The notes: a model not told the origin generated them from the letters alone. A stretch of DNA of 56,444 nucleotides from Mammaliicoccus sciuri (GCF_002901825.1 NZ_PPQD01000004.1:1-56444), one strand, 5' to 3'; positions 20,046 to 28,602 are shown, counted from the stretch's first letter. Numbers and translations: made by a program.

Positions 20046-20059
20046 CGTCATGGCTTTTT
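20031..20059 (+). terminator. Terminator overlapping the end of the small membrane protein gene
   Basis: AGCCGTGAC (20031-20039) pairs with GTCATGGCT (20047-20055), one G-U pair, followed by TTTTT. Confidence 0.75.
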
Positions 20060-20194
20060 GTTATCTTGTTATTCAGGTATTTTCACTAATAATTGGGCAA
20101 AATGATTGGGTTCATATATAATGAGTACTAATATTATTTCAAATAAATTAATCTAACATAATCTTGATTAAGCCCAAAGCAAAGGAGTTCTTTT

Positions 20195-20674
20195 ATGATT
20201 ATTCGAGAGATGACACAAGAAGATAACGCAAAAGTAAAAGAAATTATACAAAGCTCATTAGAATCACTTGGACTTGCGATTCCTGGGTCAGCTTATTATG
20301 ATCCTCAACTTAACGATCTTCACAAATATTATGCTAATTTAAACCATGCGAACTATTGGGTAGTTGAAATTGAAGAAGAAATTGTGGGTGGCGTTGGAAT
20401 AGCCCCGTTTAACGAACATGGTAAAGTTTGCGAATTACAAAAATTATATTTAATTCCAAAAGCACAAGGACTAGGACTTTCCAAGAAACTCATGGAAACC
20501 GCTCTGTCCTTTGCCTTTGAACATTATGAACAATGTTATTTAGAAACAATGCATGAATTAAAAGCAGCATGTATCCTGTATGAGAAATTTGGATTTACAC
20601 TGTTAAACGAACCACTCCCAGGTTCTGACCACTCCGCAATGGATGCGTGGTATATAAAGTCTAAAGAAGATTAA
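20195..20674 (+). CDS. GNAT-family N-acetyltransferase
   Basis: 159-residue acetyltransferase of the GCN5-related superfamily. The acetyl-CoA binding motif A is LQKLYLIPKAQGLGLSKKLM (about residues 86-105), followed by LYEKFGFTLL near residue 128, the usual end of the fold. AAAGGAG precedes the ATG at 20195. It is a single gene with its own terminator; the acetyl acceptor cannot be deduced. Confidence 0.85.
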   Translation: MIIREMTQEDNAKVKEIIQSSLESLGLAIPGSAYYDPQLNDLHKYYANLNHANYWVVEIEEEIVGGVGIAPFNEHGKVCELQKLYLIPKAQGLGLSKKLMETALSFAFEHYEQCYLETMHELKAACILYEKFGFTLLNEPLPGSDHSAMDAWYIKSKED

Positions 20675-20709
20675 TAAAAGCCATGACAAATTACGTCGTG
20701 GCTTTTATT
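20673..20709 (+). terminator. Terminator after the GNAT gene
   Basis: AATAAAAGCCATGAC (20673-20687) pairs with 20695-20709, one G-U; the arm ends in TTTTATT. The loop and inner arm words resemble the terminator at 20031-20059. Confidence 0.8.
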
Positions 20710-20836
20710 TCATTTCTCAGCAACAATACTTTCTATACACCCTTGTAAATACCTTCAAAAATATGTAAATTAAATATAAGTATCATTTTACACTAGCAGT
20801 AATACATATTATCTTTAGAAAGTAGGTAAATGCCTT

Positions 20837-21691
20837 ATGAGAAAATTATACAATTTCATCATGGCGATTATTGCATTCTTATTATTAGCATGTTTGCCTG
20901 CTTTATTCGATGATCAACATTTTAGTTTCTTGAATTATCTTAATGCCTTGAAGTCGACATTTTTATACACATTTCATCCTCAAGAGATTATATTTACAAA
21001 TAAAATATCACATGTTGAACGCAGTTTATTTCCATTCTTTATTGAACCTTGGATAAATACTATTGTGATTTTGTTTGCTGCGCTATTGTTAGCTTTTATC
21101 GTATCTTTATTATTTACATACCTTCTATATGTTAATGACCATATTAAAAAATGGTATTTAAAAATTAATACAGTTCTATCTATTATTCCCGATATTTTTT
21201 ACATACCTTTTTCTATTTCATTGGTGATATTATTTTATCGATATACAGATATTCTATTGTTTAATGTAGCGAATAGTTCCGAGGATAAAGCTTTAATATT
21301 CCCTATTTTGGTGCTATCCATTATACCTTTAGTGAGTAGTGTGACATTTTTAAGTAGTATTCTAGATGATGTATCTCGTGCAGATTATATTGAATTTTCT
21401 AGAGCGAAGGGTTTATCTAGTAAAGAGTTATACTTTAAGCACATATTAAGGAATTTGTTTGCATCATATTTAATCAATTTCAAACATATTATCTGGATAA
21501 CTCTTTCAAGCTTATTACTTTTGGAAAGAATCTTTAACATGCACGGTTTGTCATCATTTATATTTGATTATGGATCTCCAGAAGTATTATTTGTCACGTT
21601 TATATTGATTTATGTACCTATATCTCTCGCCATATTTATGAGTCATAAAGTATTATTTACCATCACTGGCGTACGGGGAGGGTTATCATGA
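20837..21691 (+). CDS. ABC transporter permease, DppB/OppB-like
   Basis: Permease of 284 residues of the peptide/nickel importer class (binding-protein-dependent transport domain). About six hydrophobic helices are visible. The cytoplasmic EAA-type loop that docks the ATPase reads YIEFSRAKGLSSKELYFKHI (about residues 191-210), followed by an HILRN-type motif. The ATG follows a weakly placed AGTAGGT. It overlaps the next permease gene by 4 bp (ATGA). No binding protein or ATPase gene is adjacent. Confidence 0.8.
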   Translation: MRKLYNFIMAIIAFLLLACLPALFDDQHFSFLNYLNALKSTFLYTFHPQEIIFTNKISHVERSLFPFFIEPWINTIVILFAALLLAFIVSLLFTYLLYVNDHIKKWYLKINTVLSIIPDIFYIPFSISLVILFYRYTDILLFNVANSSEDKALIFPILVLSIIPLVSSVTFLSSILDDVSRADYIEFSRAKGLSSKELYFKHILRNLFASYLINFKHIIWITLSSLLLLERIFNMHGLSSFIFDYGSPEVLFVTFILIYVPISLAIFMSHKVLFTITGVRGGLS

Positions 21692-22578
21692 AGAAATTTT
21701 ATATACTATTAACGTTACTTATCTTACCCGCCCTAGTTGGTGTGATTTATTTTGATTTACTAAACATCACGCCTAAATCTATGAATTTTCTATACAATTC
21801 TAATGGGGATATTATGAAAAGCTCGCCATTTGCACCTAGCTTTAAAGCATTGTTTGGTGTGGATACCGCTTCTAAAAACATGTTATTTGAAGTGTTATCA
21901 GGATATCGTATCACTATACTGATTATCATCGTCATATCAAGTTTATCTGTTCTTTGTTCAGTAGTAATTGGAACTTATTTAGCATTTAATCGCAAGACAA
22001 CAAGTATTTACAGTATCTTCTCTAATGCTTTATTTTATATTCCTCAATCTATATTGGCGTATATCTTATTACAACCTTTACTATATGAAACAATAGATGG
22101 ATTTACGACTAATATGCAATTTAGAATGATTTATAATATCATTATTCTGACAATTTTAATGACACCAACGACAACAATGCTGATAAAAGAATCAACTCAG
22201 CATATATTAAATCAAGACTATATCGAAGCTGCTTATACCATTAGTCCTCATGATAAACATATTTTTATCAAACATGTATTACCTAACATACAAACTCAAT
22301 ATTTAATCATATTTTTGAGAATATGTTTTCAAACTTTGCTCGTCATGACACACCTAGCCTTCTTCAAAATATTCTTAGGAGGTACAAAGGTTTGCTATGG
22401 ACCCGCATGTGAAATTATAGAACGACCAAGTATCAATGACTTAAGCAGTTTATTAGGCTTTCACTCTAACGAGCTAACAACAAACTGGTGGACATTCTAC
22501 GCACCATTAGTTGGCATATTATATATATTTATCATTATTAATTTGATGTCTCAGGAATTGAAAATAGAACAAAAGTAA
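21688..22578 (+). CDS. ABC transporter permease, DppC/OppC-like
   Basis: Second permease subunit, 296 residues, with an N-terminal helix, an extracytoplasmic segment (about 25-72, with FGVDTASKNMLFEVL, the OppC-type block) and five further helices. Its EAA-type loop, DYIEAAYTISPHDKHIFIKH (about 179-198), lacks the usual central Gly. GGGGAGGG lies upstream of the ATG inside the preceding gene. The pair probably forms a heterodimeric channel using an ATPase and binding protein encoded elsewhere. Confidence 0.8.
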   Translation: MKKFYILLTLLILPALVGVIYFDLLNITPKSMNFLYNSNGDIMKSSPFAPSFKALFGVDTASKNMLFEVLSGYRITILIIIVISSLSVLCSVVIGTYLAFNRKTTSIYSIFSNALFYIPQSILAYILLQPLLYETIDGFTTNMQFRMIYNIIILTILMTPTTTMLIKESTQHILNQDYIEAAYTISPHDKHIFIKHVLPNIQTQYLIIFLRICFQTLLVMTHLAFFKIFLGGTKVCYGPACEIIERPSINDLSSLLGFHSNELTTNWWTFYAPLVGILYIFIIINLMSQELKIEQK

Positions 22579-22610
22579 AGTGACAACCAAGAAATATATT
22601 AAAGTAAATA

Positions 22611-22949
22611 TCATTCATAAGAATTTAGTATTTCTCGACTTTTTTCTAGTAACATTTCTGAAACAATAAATGATTTTAAAATAGAAATTATGTTTCTTCT
22701 TATAAAAATAGGATTAATTCTTAAAGCTTTTTGTTCAAAAGCAAGATTATTACCATTATAGTTCTTTACTAATGCAGAGAATTCTCTTAAGTCTTTTTTA
22801 GATAAATCAAACAAAACTACAGTCTCCTGAATTGTAGGTTCTTTCATATCTTCAGTGTGTAGTAGTCCGATAAGTGTTAATAAGCTAGTGTTGTGAAATT
22901 TTAACTTTTCAATTTCATCTAATAATAATTTGTATTCGTTACTTTCCAA
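22611..22949 (-). CDS. Hypothetical protein, helical
   Basis: 112-residue protein, charged and predominantly helical, beginning ESNEYKLLLDEIEKLKFHN after the initiator. The start is TTG at 22947-22949 because AAAGGAGGG lies 6 nt upstream; the ATG 33 bp further out has no such site. No family recognised. It stands alone between the permease operon and the toxin-antitoxin pair. Confidence 0.6.
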   Translation of the reverse strand: MESNEYKLLLDEIEKLKFHNTSLLTLIGLLHTEDMKEPTIQETVVLFDLSKKDLREFSALVKNYNGNNLAFEQKALRINPIFIRRNIISILKSFIVSEMLLEKSREILNSYE

Positions 22950-23076
22950 TAAAATCCCTCCTTTAAAGTAAATAAGGGTCATAACTCAAGCTATAATTTT
23001 ATCATAAGGTTGCGTCACTAAGATTGTATCTCAGCTTCAACTATTCTTATACAAACCGAAAAGGAAAAAGATAAAT

Positions 23077-23110
23077 AAAAAGACTCTAAAATAAACTAGA
23101 GTCTTTTTTA
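23077..23110. terminator. Terminator overlapping the yoeB stop
   Basis: AAAAAGACTCTA (23077-23088) pairs perfectly with 23097-23108. The hairpin reaches the yoeB stop codon (23108-23110) and carries T runs in both directions. Confidence 0.8.
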
Positions 23111-23374
23111 ATAATGATATCTACATCCTATAATGATAATGTGATTTTCTTTAACCATATAAACTAGTCTGTGTTCATGATTAATACGTCTACTACAGTA
23201 GCCTTGTAAATTGCCTTTTAGTGGTTCAGGTTTACCTTCTCCTTCTAATTGGCCATCGCGCTGAATACTTTTTATTAGACTGTTAATCTTCTTTAATAAC
23301 TTTTTATCTTGTGCTAGCCAATACTCATAATCTTCAAAAGCGGTAGGCGTAAATGTAATGTTTCGTTTACTCAT
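23108..23374 (-). CDS. yoeB: YoeB-family ribosome-dependent mRNA interferase toxin
   Basis: Toxin of a type II toxin-antitoxin pair, 88 residues, the usual YoeB/Txe length. It cleaves mRNA in the ribosomal A site. FTPTAFEDYEYWLAQDKKLL at the N-terminus and the C-terminal GEGKPEPLKG...YCSRRINHEHRLVY...CRYHY contain the conserved Glu, Arg, His and terminal Tyr of the active site. It overlaps yefM by 8 bp. Confidence 0.92.
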   Translation of the reverse strand: MSKRNITFTPTAFEDYEYWLAQDKKLLKKINSLIKSIQRDGQLEGEGKPEPLKGNLQGYCSRRINHEHRLVYMVKENHIIIIGCRYHY

Positions 23375-23621
23375 AGGAATCTATATCTACCTCAACTGTA
23401 TTATTTCTTTCCGCTTCTTCAATAGATTTTGCTAAGTGTTTAGCATTAGCAGGTGATTGTTGTAAATAAAGCGTCTCCATAATTGAATTATAATCATCTT
23501 CACCCATTAAAACAGCATTACTTTCATTAGTAGTAATCGTTACAGTATCACTATCATTATTTACTTTATCAATCAATTTCCTAAAATTTTTACGAGCGTT
23601 TGAATAACTTATTACAGTCAT
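23367..23621 (-). CDS. yefM: YefM-family antitoxin
   Basis: 84-residue antitoxin of the Phd/YefM family. The N-terminal dimer and DNA-binding part, VISYSNARKNFRKLIDKVN, is standard, with the family block AVLMGEDDYNSIMETLYL about residues 38-55 and an acidic, probably disordered tail that neutralises YoeB. AAAGGAGG precedes the ATG at 23621. With yoeB it is autoregulated through the palindrome upstream. Confidence 0.92.
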   Translation of the reverse strand: MTVISYSNARKNFRKLIDKVNNDSDTVTITTNESNAVLMGEDDYNSIMETLYLQQSPANAKHLAKSIEEAERNNTVEVDIDSYE

Positions 23622-23645
23622 ACCAAAACCTCCTTTAACACATTA

Positions 23646-23667
23646 ATTGTACCACATGCTGTACAAT
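23646..23667. promoter_or_regulatory. Likely YefM-YoeB operator
   Basis: ATTGTAC (23646-23652) and GTACAAT (23661-23667) are perfect inverted arms about 25-45 bp upstream of yefM. YefM-type repressors bind TGTACA-like palindromes, so autoregulation is probable. Confidence 0.7.
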
Positions 23668-23690
23668 TATCCAAGCTAGAAAACTAATTC

Positions 23691-23857
23691 TCAGTCTTCG
23701 TGCGATACAGCCTGATTTTACCCCATAACGCACGATATCTTTCAGTCTTCGTGCGCTCAAGCCTCATTAGACCCCTAACTGCACGATATCCCTCAGTCTT
23801 CGTGCGATACGGCCCTATTTTAGCCCCAACTGCACGATATCTTTCAGTCTTCGTGCG
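23691..23857 (+). repeat. 51 bp tandem repeat, just over three units
   Basis: TCAGTCTTCGTGCG begins at 23691, 23742, 23793 and 23844, exactly 51 bp apart. Each unit has GCACGATATC just before the next start and a variable centre. It is the inverted form of the repeat at 13002-13081. A single degenerate half, CTCAGTCTTCCTGCG, occurs near 26773. A plus-strand open frame through the array simply translates the repeat. Confidence 0.88.
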
Positions 23858-23899
23858 CGCAACACGTCTCGGCTTTTATCTATATCCCAACAACCTATC

Positions 23900-24748
23900 T
23901 TATACGTTAAGTTTTCTTGCTGAAATTTCTTTAATTCTTTCTGGATCTTGATGTGAGAAGAATTGGCTATCTTTCTCGTCTAATGTTGCGATTTTCTGTT
24001 TGTCTTCTTCTGTCAGTTCAAAGTCAAAGATATTTAAGTTTTCTGCCATTCTTTCAGCACTAACTGTCTTAGCTAATACAACAATATCACGTTCTACTAA
24101 CCAGCGTAGTATAACTTGTGCGATTGATTTTTGATATTTATCTCCAATTTCTTGTAACACTTCATTTTGGAACAAACCATTTTTACCTTCAGCAAATGGA
24201 GCCCATGCTTCTACTACGACATTTTCTTTCTGCATGGCTGTTACTTGTTCTTCTCGTTGGTGGAATGGATTGATTTCTATTTGATTAACTTGTGGTTGAA
24301 CTTTACTGTTTACACCTAAATCAACAATGCGATCAATACCGAAGTTTGATACACCTATTGATTTAATTTTACCGCTTTCTTTCAGTTCTTCTAGTGCTCT
24401 CCATGAACCAAAGATATCGTTATATGGTTGGTGAATCAGTACTAAATCGATATACTCCAGATCTAATCGTTCTAATGAGCGTTCGATTGATTGAAGTGTT
24501 CCTTCATAATGAACATTCTCCACCCAAACTTTTGTTGTGATAAACAATTCGCTTCTATCAACACCTGAAGCTTTAATACCTTCTCCTACTTCTGTTTCAT
24601 TCATATATGCTTGAGCAGTATCAATATGTCTATAACCTGCTTTAATCGCATTTACCACTGCTTCTTTTGTTTCTTCTTTAGGTATTTGATAAACACCAAA
24701 TCCTAGAACCGGAATGTTAACATCTTTACTTAATTCAATATGAGTCAT
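23900..24748 (-). CDS. Aldo/keto reductase
   Basis: 282-residue cytosolic NADPH-dependent reductase of the AKR superfamily. All four catalytic residues are seen: Asp and Tyr in GYRHIDTAQAYMNETEVG (about 36-53), Lys in ELFITTKVW and His in DLVLIHQPY (about 101-109). The cofactor block SIGVSNFG is also present. The start ATG has an AGGAGG ribosome site. It lies downstream of a MerR gene with a MerR-type promoter between them, which suggests induction by an aldehyde or other reactive compound. Confidence 0.92.
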   Translation of the reverse strand: MTHIELSKDVNIPVLGFGVYQIPKEETKEAVVNAIKAGYRHIDTAQAYMNETEVGEGIKASGVDRSELFITTKVWVENVHYEGTLQSIERSLERLDLEYIDLVLIHQPYNDIFGSWRALEELKESGKIKSIGVSNFGIDRIVDLGVNSKVQPQVNQIEINPFHQREEQVTAMQKENVVVEAWAPFAEGKNGLFQNEVLQEIGDKYQKSIAQVILRWLVERDIVVLAKTVSAERMAENLNIFDFELTEEDKQKIATLDEKDSQFFSHQDPERIKEISARKLNV

Positions 24749-24777
24749 TATGATTCCTCCTTAGTAAGTATGTTTAC

Positions 24778-24808
24778 ACTATAAACTATGGAGTTCACTC
24801 TAGAGCAA
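24778..24808 (-). promoter_or_regulatory. MerR-type promoter of the aldo/keto reductase gene
   Basis: TTGCTC (24803-24808) and TATAGT (24778-24783) are separated by 19 bp, the long spacer typical of MerR-activated promoters. A dyad, CTATGGAGT with ACTCTAGAG (24786-24805), fills the spacer. It resembles the site before the efflux gene. Confidence 0.78.
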
Positions 24809-24809
24809 C

Positions 24810-25235
24810 TTATTTGTTTAATGTTTTTTCCCATAATCGTTCAACATTTTCATTATCTACTTCACCAGCATCAATTTTAGCAATATGGTTATCGTAGTTA
24901 TCGATTTTATATTGAAGTAAGTTTCGAGCATTTAGGATTAAATCGAGCTGTTCATTCAATTCTTCTAATTGATTTTGTAATATTTCTTTTTGTTGATTTT
25001 TAATATATTCGTCTTTCGGTAATTGCGCTAATCTGCAAAATTCAATAAGCGACTCGATACCAACGCCTGCTCTTCTCAAATTCTTCACTAAGTAAATCCA
25101 GTTTAGATCATTATTTTGATATTCTCGGTAACCATTCGAATCCCGCTTTACAGGTGGTATCACGCCAACCTTCTCATAATATCTAAGTGTATCTTGTGAT
25201 ACTTCCAATAAATCCACAACTTCTTTAGTCTTCAA
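24810..25235 (-). CDS. MerR-family transcriptional regulator
   Basis: 141 residues. The winged helix opens KTKEVVDLLEVSQDTLRYYE and continues VIPPVKRDSNGYREY, followed by a long dimerisation helix (about 85-120). There is one cysteine, Cys67 in IEFCRLA, as in thiol- or aldehyde-sensing AdhR/NmlR-like members, though its position may not be equivalent. The start is TTG at 25233-25235, eight bases after AAAGGG. It sits between the reductase and the divergently transcribed efflux gene; MerR-type dyads occur before both. Confidence 0.9.
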   Translation of the reverse strand: MKTKEVVDLLEVSQDTLRYYEKVGVIPPVKRDSNGYREYQNNDLNWIYLVKNLRRAGVGIESLIEFCRLAQLPKDEYIKNQQKEILQNQLEELNEQLDLILNARNLLQYKIDNYDNHIAKIDAGEVDNENVERLWEKTLNK

Positions 25236-25268
25236 AATATCGACCCTTTCTCGTGTAATTTTATTTAA

Positions 25269-25297
25269 ACTATAGAGTTATCTTTATTTTATGTCAA
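25269..25297 (-). promoter_or_regulatory. merR promoter
   Basis: TTGACA (25292-25297), 17 bp, TATAGT (25269-25274). A half-match to the dyad, CTATAGAGTTAT, covers the -10, which would allow autorepression. Confidence 0.68.
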
Positions 25298-25330
25298 AGT
25301 AAAACTTTCAAAAAATTTTATAAAAATTTC

Positions 25331-25361
25331 TTGCACTGGAGTTAACTCTATACATTACAAT
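25331..25361 (+). promoter_or_regulatory. MerR-type promoter of the MFS efflux gene
   Basis: TTGCAC (25331-25336), a 19 bp spacer and TACAAT (25356-25361). The spacer contains GGAGTTAACTC, a dyad like that before the aldo/keto reductase gene. Both genes are therefore likely targets of the regulator between them. Confidence 0.78.
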
Positions 25362-25389
25362 ACCTCTATTAATTAAAAGGAGCTGTGTT

Positions 25390-26715
25390 ATGTCGAAGCA
25401 CACATTTGGTATTGTATTACCAATTATTCTATTCAGTTATTTCTTAATATTAATGGATAATTCTATTATTTTCACAAGTACAGTTAAAATCGCAAACGAC
25501 CTTCAGATGGATGATGCTTCACTCTCTTGGGTGTCGAATGCTTATACAATTACATTTGGCGGATTTTTATTACTAGCAGGTAGACTTGGTGATTTACTCG
25601 GTAGGAAAAAGATCTTTCTTATAGGTTTAATGATATTTGGTATATCAAGTTTATTAATCGGTATCTCTCAAACTGACTATCAAATTATTACTTTTAGAGC
25701 TATTCAAGGCATTGGTTCAGCTATCATTGCACCTACTTCCCTTGCACTGCTTATGGATACGTATGAAGGTAAACAACGTATGAGAGCTATTAGTTATTAC
25801 GGGGCAACAGCAGGCATCGGTTCAAGTATAGGTTTACTACTTGGAGGATGGTTAACAAGTGTTATCAGTTGGAGATCAGGTTTTTTAATTAATGTACCAT
25901 TTACTATAGTACTCATCATTTTAACAATCTTATATGTTAAACAAACACAAATAAAGCGTACAAAAATAGACTACTTCGGTGCAATTCTTTCTGTTATAGC
26001 AGCCATGAGTTTAGTTTATGGTATAACATCTAACGCTTTACCATTCCTTATACTAGGATTCGTCCTTATCATTGCTTTTGTGTTGTTAGAGAGAAGACTT
26101 GATTATGCATTAATGCCAATATCGCTTTTCAATAATTCTGTACGTTCCGGTGCATATATCGGCAGATTTATATTCATGATGGCAATGTTGTCATATTGGT
26201 TTATACTCCCTCAAATTATGCAAGAAATTTATCACTATACACCATTACAAGCTGGTATAGGATTCTTACCTCTAACAATCGTTAACTTTATAGCAGCAAT
26301 GTACTTACCTACTATTACTGAAAAATTCGGTAACACAAAAGTATTACTAACAGGACAAGTGATATTAATCATTGGCTTAGTCATATCTGCTATAGTAAAC
26401 CCAACAAATGGCTACTGGTTAGCAATCGGACTTCCGATGATACTTGTGGGATTAGGGCAAGGATGGATCCTTGCACCACTCACAAATGCAGGCATATATA
26501 AAGTGGATAACAACATAGCTGGCGCAGCAAGTGGCATGACAAATAGTATGCATCAATTAGGCGGACCAGTTGGATTGTCCATCATCGTGTTATTTACCGC
26601 TCAAATTACAAATATCACCACATATTACCATGCCGTTATGTGGATAATAACAGCATATATGGTTCTAGCATTAATCATTTTAATTTTCACGCAGAAAGAG
26701 AAAATAAACGCATAA
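25390..26715 (+). CDS. MFS multidrug-type efflux transporter
   Basis: Major facilitator of 441 residues with about 12-14 helices, of the drug:H+ antiporter type. Motif A between helices 2 and 3 is GRLGDLLGRKKIF (about 65-77). The N-terminal MDNSIIFTSTVKIANDLQMD corresponds to motif D1 of EmrB/QacA-type pumps. AAAAGGAG precedes the ATG. It is divergent from the MerR gene and carries a 19 bp spacer promoter. The exported compound is unknown. Confidence 0.87.
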   Translation: MSKHTFGIVLPIILFSYFLILMDNSIIFTSTVKIANDLQMDDASLSWVSNAYTITFGGFLLLAGRLGDLLGRKKIFLIGLMIFGISSLLIGISQTDYQIITFRAIQGIGSAIIAPTSLALLMDTYEGKQRMRAISYYGATAGIGSSIGLLLGGWLTSVISWRSGFLINVPFTIVLIILTILYVKQTQIKRTKIDYFGAILSVIAAMSLVYGITSNALPFLILGFVLIIAFVLLERRLDYALMPISLFNNSVRSGAYIGRFIFMMAMLSYWFILPQIMQEIYHYTPLQAGIGFLPLTIVNFIAAMYLPTITEKFGNTKVLLTGQVILIIGLVISAIVNPTNGYWLAIGLPMILVGLGQGWILAPLTNAGIYKVDNNIAGAASGMTNSMHQLGGPVGLSIIVLFTAQITNITTYYHAVMWIITAYMVLALIILIFTQKEKINA

Positions 26716-26719
26716 TAAA

Positions 26720-26750
26720 AGCTGAGACACGTTGAATGTCTCAGCTAATT
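26720..26750. terminator. Bidirectional terminator between the efflux and DJ-1 genes
   Basis: AGCTGAGACA (26720-26729) pairs perfectly with TGTCTCAGCT (26737-26746); T-rich and A-rich flanks serve both strands. Confidence 0.8.
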
Positions 26751-26787
26751 TTTGTATTACTCTTACACTAACCTCAGTCTTCCTGCG

Positions 26788-27483
26788 CTACTTTCCTTCT
26801 CCACTCAATATGCGTGCAACGGCTTGTGCGACTTGCTTTGGTGATTGTGGATTCTGTCCTGTAACGAGTCTGTTGTCTACTTGAACAAATGGTCTGAATG
26901 GTACTTTTGCTTTGTTGTATTTGGCATCTCGGATTTTAAGTTCACTTTCTAACATAAATGGTACAAGGCGCTTACGGTTAGCTAATATTTCTTCTGCATT
27001 TGAAAATCCTGTGATTTGTTTACGATCGATAAAGTATCTGCCGTTTTCATCTTTCACATTCAATAATGCTGCGATGCCGTGGCACACTGCTGCGACAACG
27101 CCACCGTGACGATATACTTCATTAACAGCATCTTGAATATACATATTATCTGGAAAATCAAACATCACACCATGTCCGCCGGTAAAGTAAATGGCATCGT
27201 ATGTTTCAGGATTCGCTTCACGAATAGATGGACTATTTTTAAGCTTCTCCATAAAAGTACGATTGTTATAATAAGCCTTTGATAGTTTATCTAGCATTAG
27301 TGGATTAAGACTTACCGGATCAATAGGTGTTTCACCACCTTTTATGTTAAATAAATCGATTTGATAATCTTCTGAATTAAAATAATCATAAAAATGAACG
27401 AGTTCACCTAGCCACAGTCCTGTTGGTTTACGTGTTCCTTCATAATAATCTGCGCTTGTATTAACAATCATGATTTTCTTCAT
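26788..27483 (-). CDS. DJ-1/PfpI superfamily protein (Hsp31-like)
   Basis: 231-residue protein of the type 1 glutamine amidotransferase-like class. The nucleophile elbow VVAAVCHGIAALL (Cys about residue 131) and the upstream YFTGGHGVMFDFP fit Hsp31/glyoxalase III-type members. Such proteins remove methylglyoxal or act as stress chaperones; which applies is not shown. It follows the epimerase gene after one base and is thus in a two-gene operon. Confidence 0.85.
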   Translation of the reverse strand: MKKIMIVNTSADYYEGTRKPTGLWLGELVHFYDYFNSEDYQIDLFNIKGGETPIDPVSLNPLMLDKLSKAYYNNRTFMEKLKNSPSIREANPETYDAIYFTGGHGVMFDFPDNMYIQDAVNEVYRHGGVVAAVCHGIAALLNVKDENGRYFIDRKQITGFSNAEEILANRKRLVPFMLESELKIRDAKYNKAKVPFRPFVQVDNRLVTGQNPQSPKQVAQAVARILSGEGK

Positions 27484-27484
27484 A

Positions 27485-28408
27485 TTACGATTCTCCTTTT
27501 AAAATATTTTTAATGCCTTCTTCATAAGTTGTCACTTTAAAATTAGGAAATCTTTCTTTAAATTTATCGGACTTAAAGACGTTATCATATTTATATCTTG
27601 GTAATAATTCAGTAAGTTCTTTAACTTGTTGGTTAAATAGACTACCTAATTTAAATACCCACATTGGTACAGTCATATACTTAATTTTCTTATTTAAGAT
27701 TTTCTCTGCTTTTTTCAAAATATCTTTATAAGACACACTATTGTCTGTTGGTAAATGCCAAGTTTCGCCGTATGCATCTGGTGTATTACCGAGCAATGCT
27801 AAGGCACGACTCGCATCAGGTGTCCATATAAGTGTACGTAACACAGAAGCATTAACCGGTACTAATGCACGTTTACCTGCTCTCACACGGTTAAAAACTA
27901 ATGAATTGGTAAAGCTTTGTGTCAATCCTGGTCCGTAGAATTCAGGGGCGCGACCAATAACAGCATTAATAGATTGATCTTTCATAGCTGATAACAACAT
28001 TTCAGCTATATCCGCACGTACTTGTGATTTACGACCTTCTGGTACAAATGGACTGTCTTCAACCTGTACGTTATCGTTTTTCTCATACATATACGTATTA
28101 TCAAAGAATGCGAGTTTCGTATTTGTTTCTTGGCATGCTTTAATGACATTCTCCATAATCACTGGGAAGCGTTCTTCCCACATTTCTGAATTTGCAGGTA
28201 AACCAACAGCAAAATAGACTATTTCACTACCTTCCACTGCTTTAAGTGTATCTTCGTATTTCATTAAATCAGCAGCTACTAACTCGTCTGTATCATGAAT
28301 TTTCTTTGGCTTTCTACCTACTAAACGTATATCTCTCGTATAATTTCTGTAAATTTCTTTAGCAATTTCTTGCCCAATTTGTCCGTTACTTCCTAAGATT
28401 GTTTGCAT
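27485..28408 (-). CDS. NAD(P)-dependent sugar epimerase/dehydratase-like protein
   Basis: 307-residue extended SDR protein. The N-terminus TILGSNGQIGQEIAKEIYRN carries the GxxGxxG-like dinucleotide motif. FFDNTYMYEKND (about 98-109) resembles the Ser/Thr-Tyr region, but a canonical YxxxK is not clear. I start at ATG 28408, eight bases after AAGGAG; the TTG two codons earlier is too close to it. Substrate not known. It is the first gene of the operon with the DJ-1 gene. Confidence 0.78.
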   Translation of the reverse strand: MQTILGSNGQIGQEIAKEIYRNYTRDIRLVGRKPKKIHDTDELVAADLMKYEDTLKAVEGSEIVYFAVGLPANSEMWEERFPVIMENVIKACQETNTKLAFFDNTYMYEKNDNVQVEDSPFVPEGRKSQVRADIAEMLLSAMKDQSINAVIGRAPEFYGPGLTQSFTNSLVFNRVRAGKRALVPVNASVLRTLIWTPDASRALALLGNTPDAYGETWHLPTDNSVSYKDILKKAEKILNKKIKYMTVPMWVFKLGSLFNQQVKELTELLPRYKYDNVFKSDKFKERFPNFKVTTYEEGIKNILKGES

Positions 28409-28444
28409 ATCCAATGCTCCTTATAATTAATTTACTGAAAAACA

Positions 28445-28600
28445 GGCTGGGACATAGTGTATGTCTCAGCCACATTAAGTATTTTGGCAGTAAATGTCTT
28501 TATTGAAATTACGCTCTTTCCAACTTAATTCATTCCTACCGGGGCGAGCTTACCAATTCATTTGTTCAAATCAGGTTTCTGCCCCAACCTCTAATATATA
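28445..28600. repeat. Dispersed intergenic repeat with TGGGACA hairpin, copy 1
   Basis: It begins with the hairpin GGCTGGGACATA (28445-28456) / 28460-28471 and continues with TTGGCAGTAAATGTCT, CCGGGGCGAG and, at the end, TTTCTGCCCC. The same blocks in the same order recur at 49748-49905. The hairpin with T tract on the minus strand can terminate the esterase transcript. Confidence 0.8.
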
Positions 28601-28602
28601 CT

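Noticed and set aside
20837-22578. Nickel or staphylopine importer (NikBC/CntBC)
   Set aside because: The proteins fit the permease family, but no binding protein, ATPase or opine-metallophore genes are near, so no substrate is assigned.
23700-23951. Plus-strand protein of 83 residues with repeating RYLSVFVR-like motif
   Set aside because: It is the translation of the 51 bp repeat, whose length is a multiple of three. It has no ribosome binding site and runs into the antisense of the aldo/keto reductase gene.
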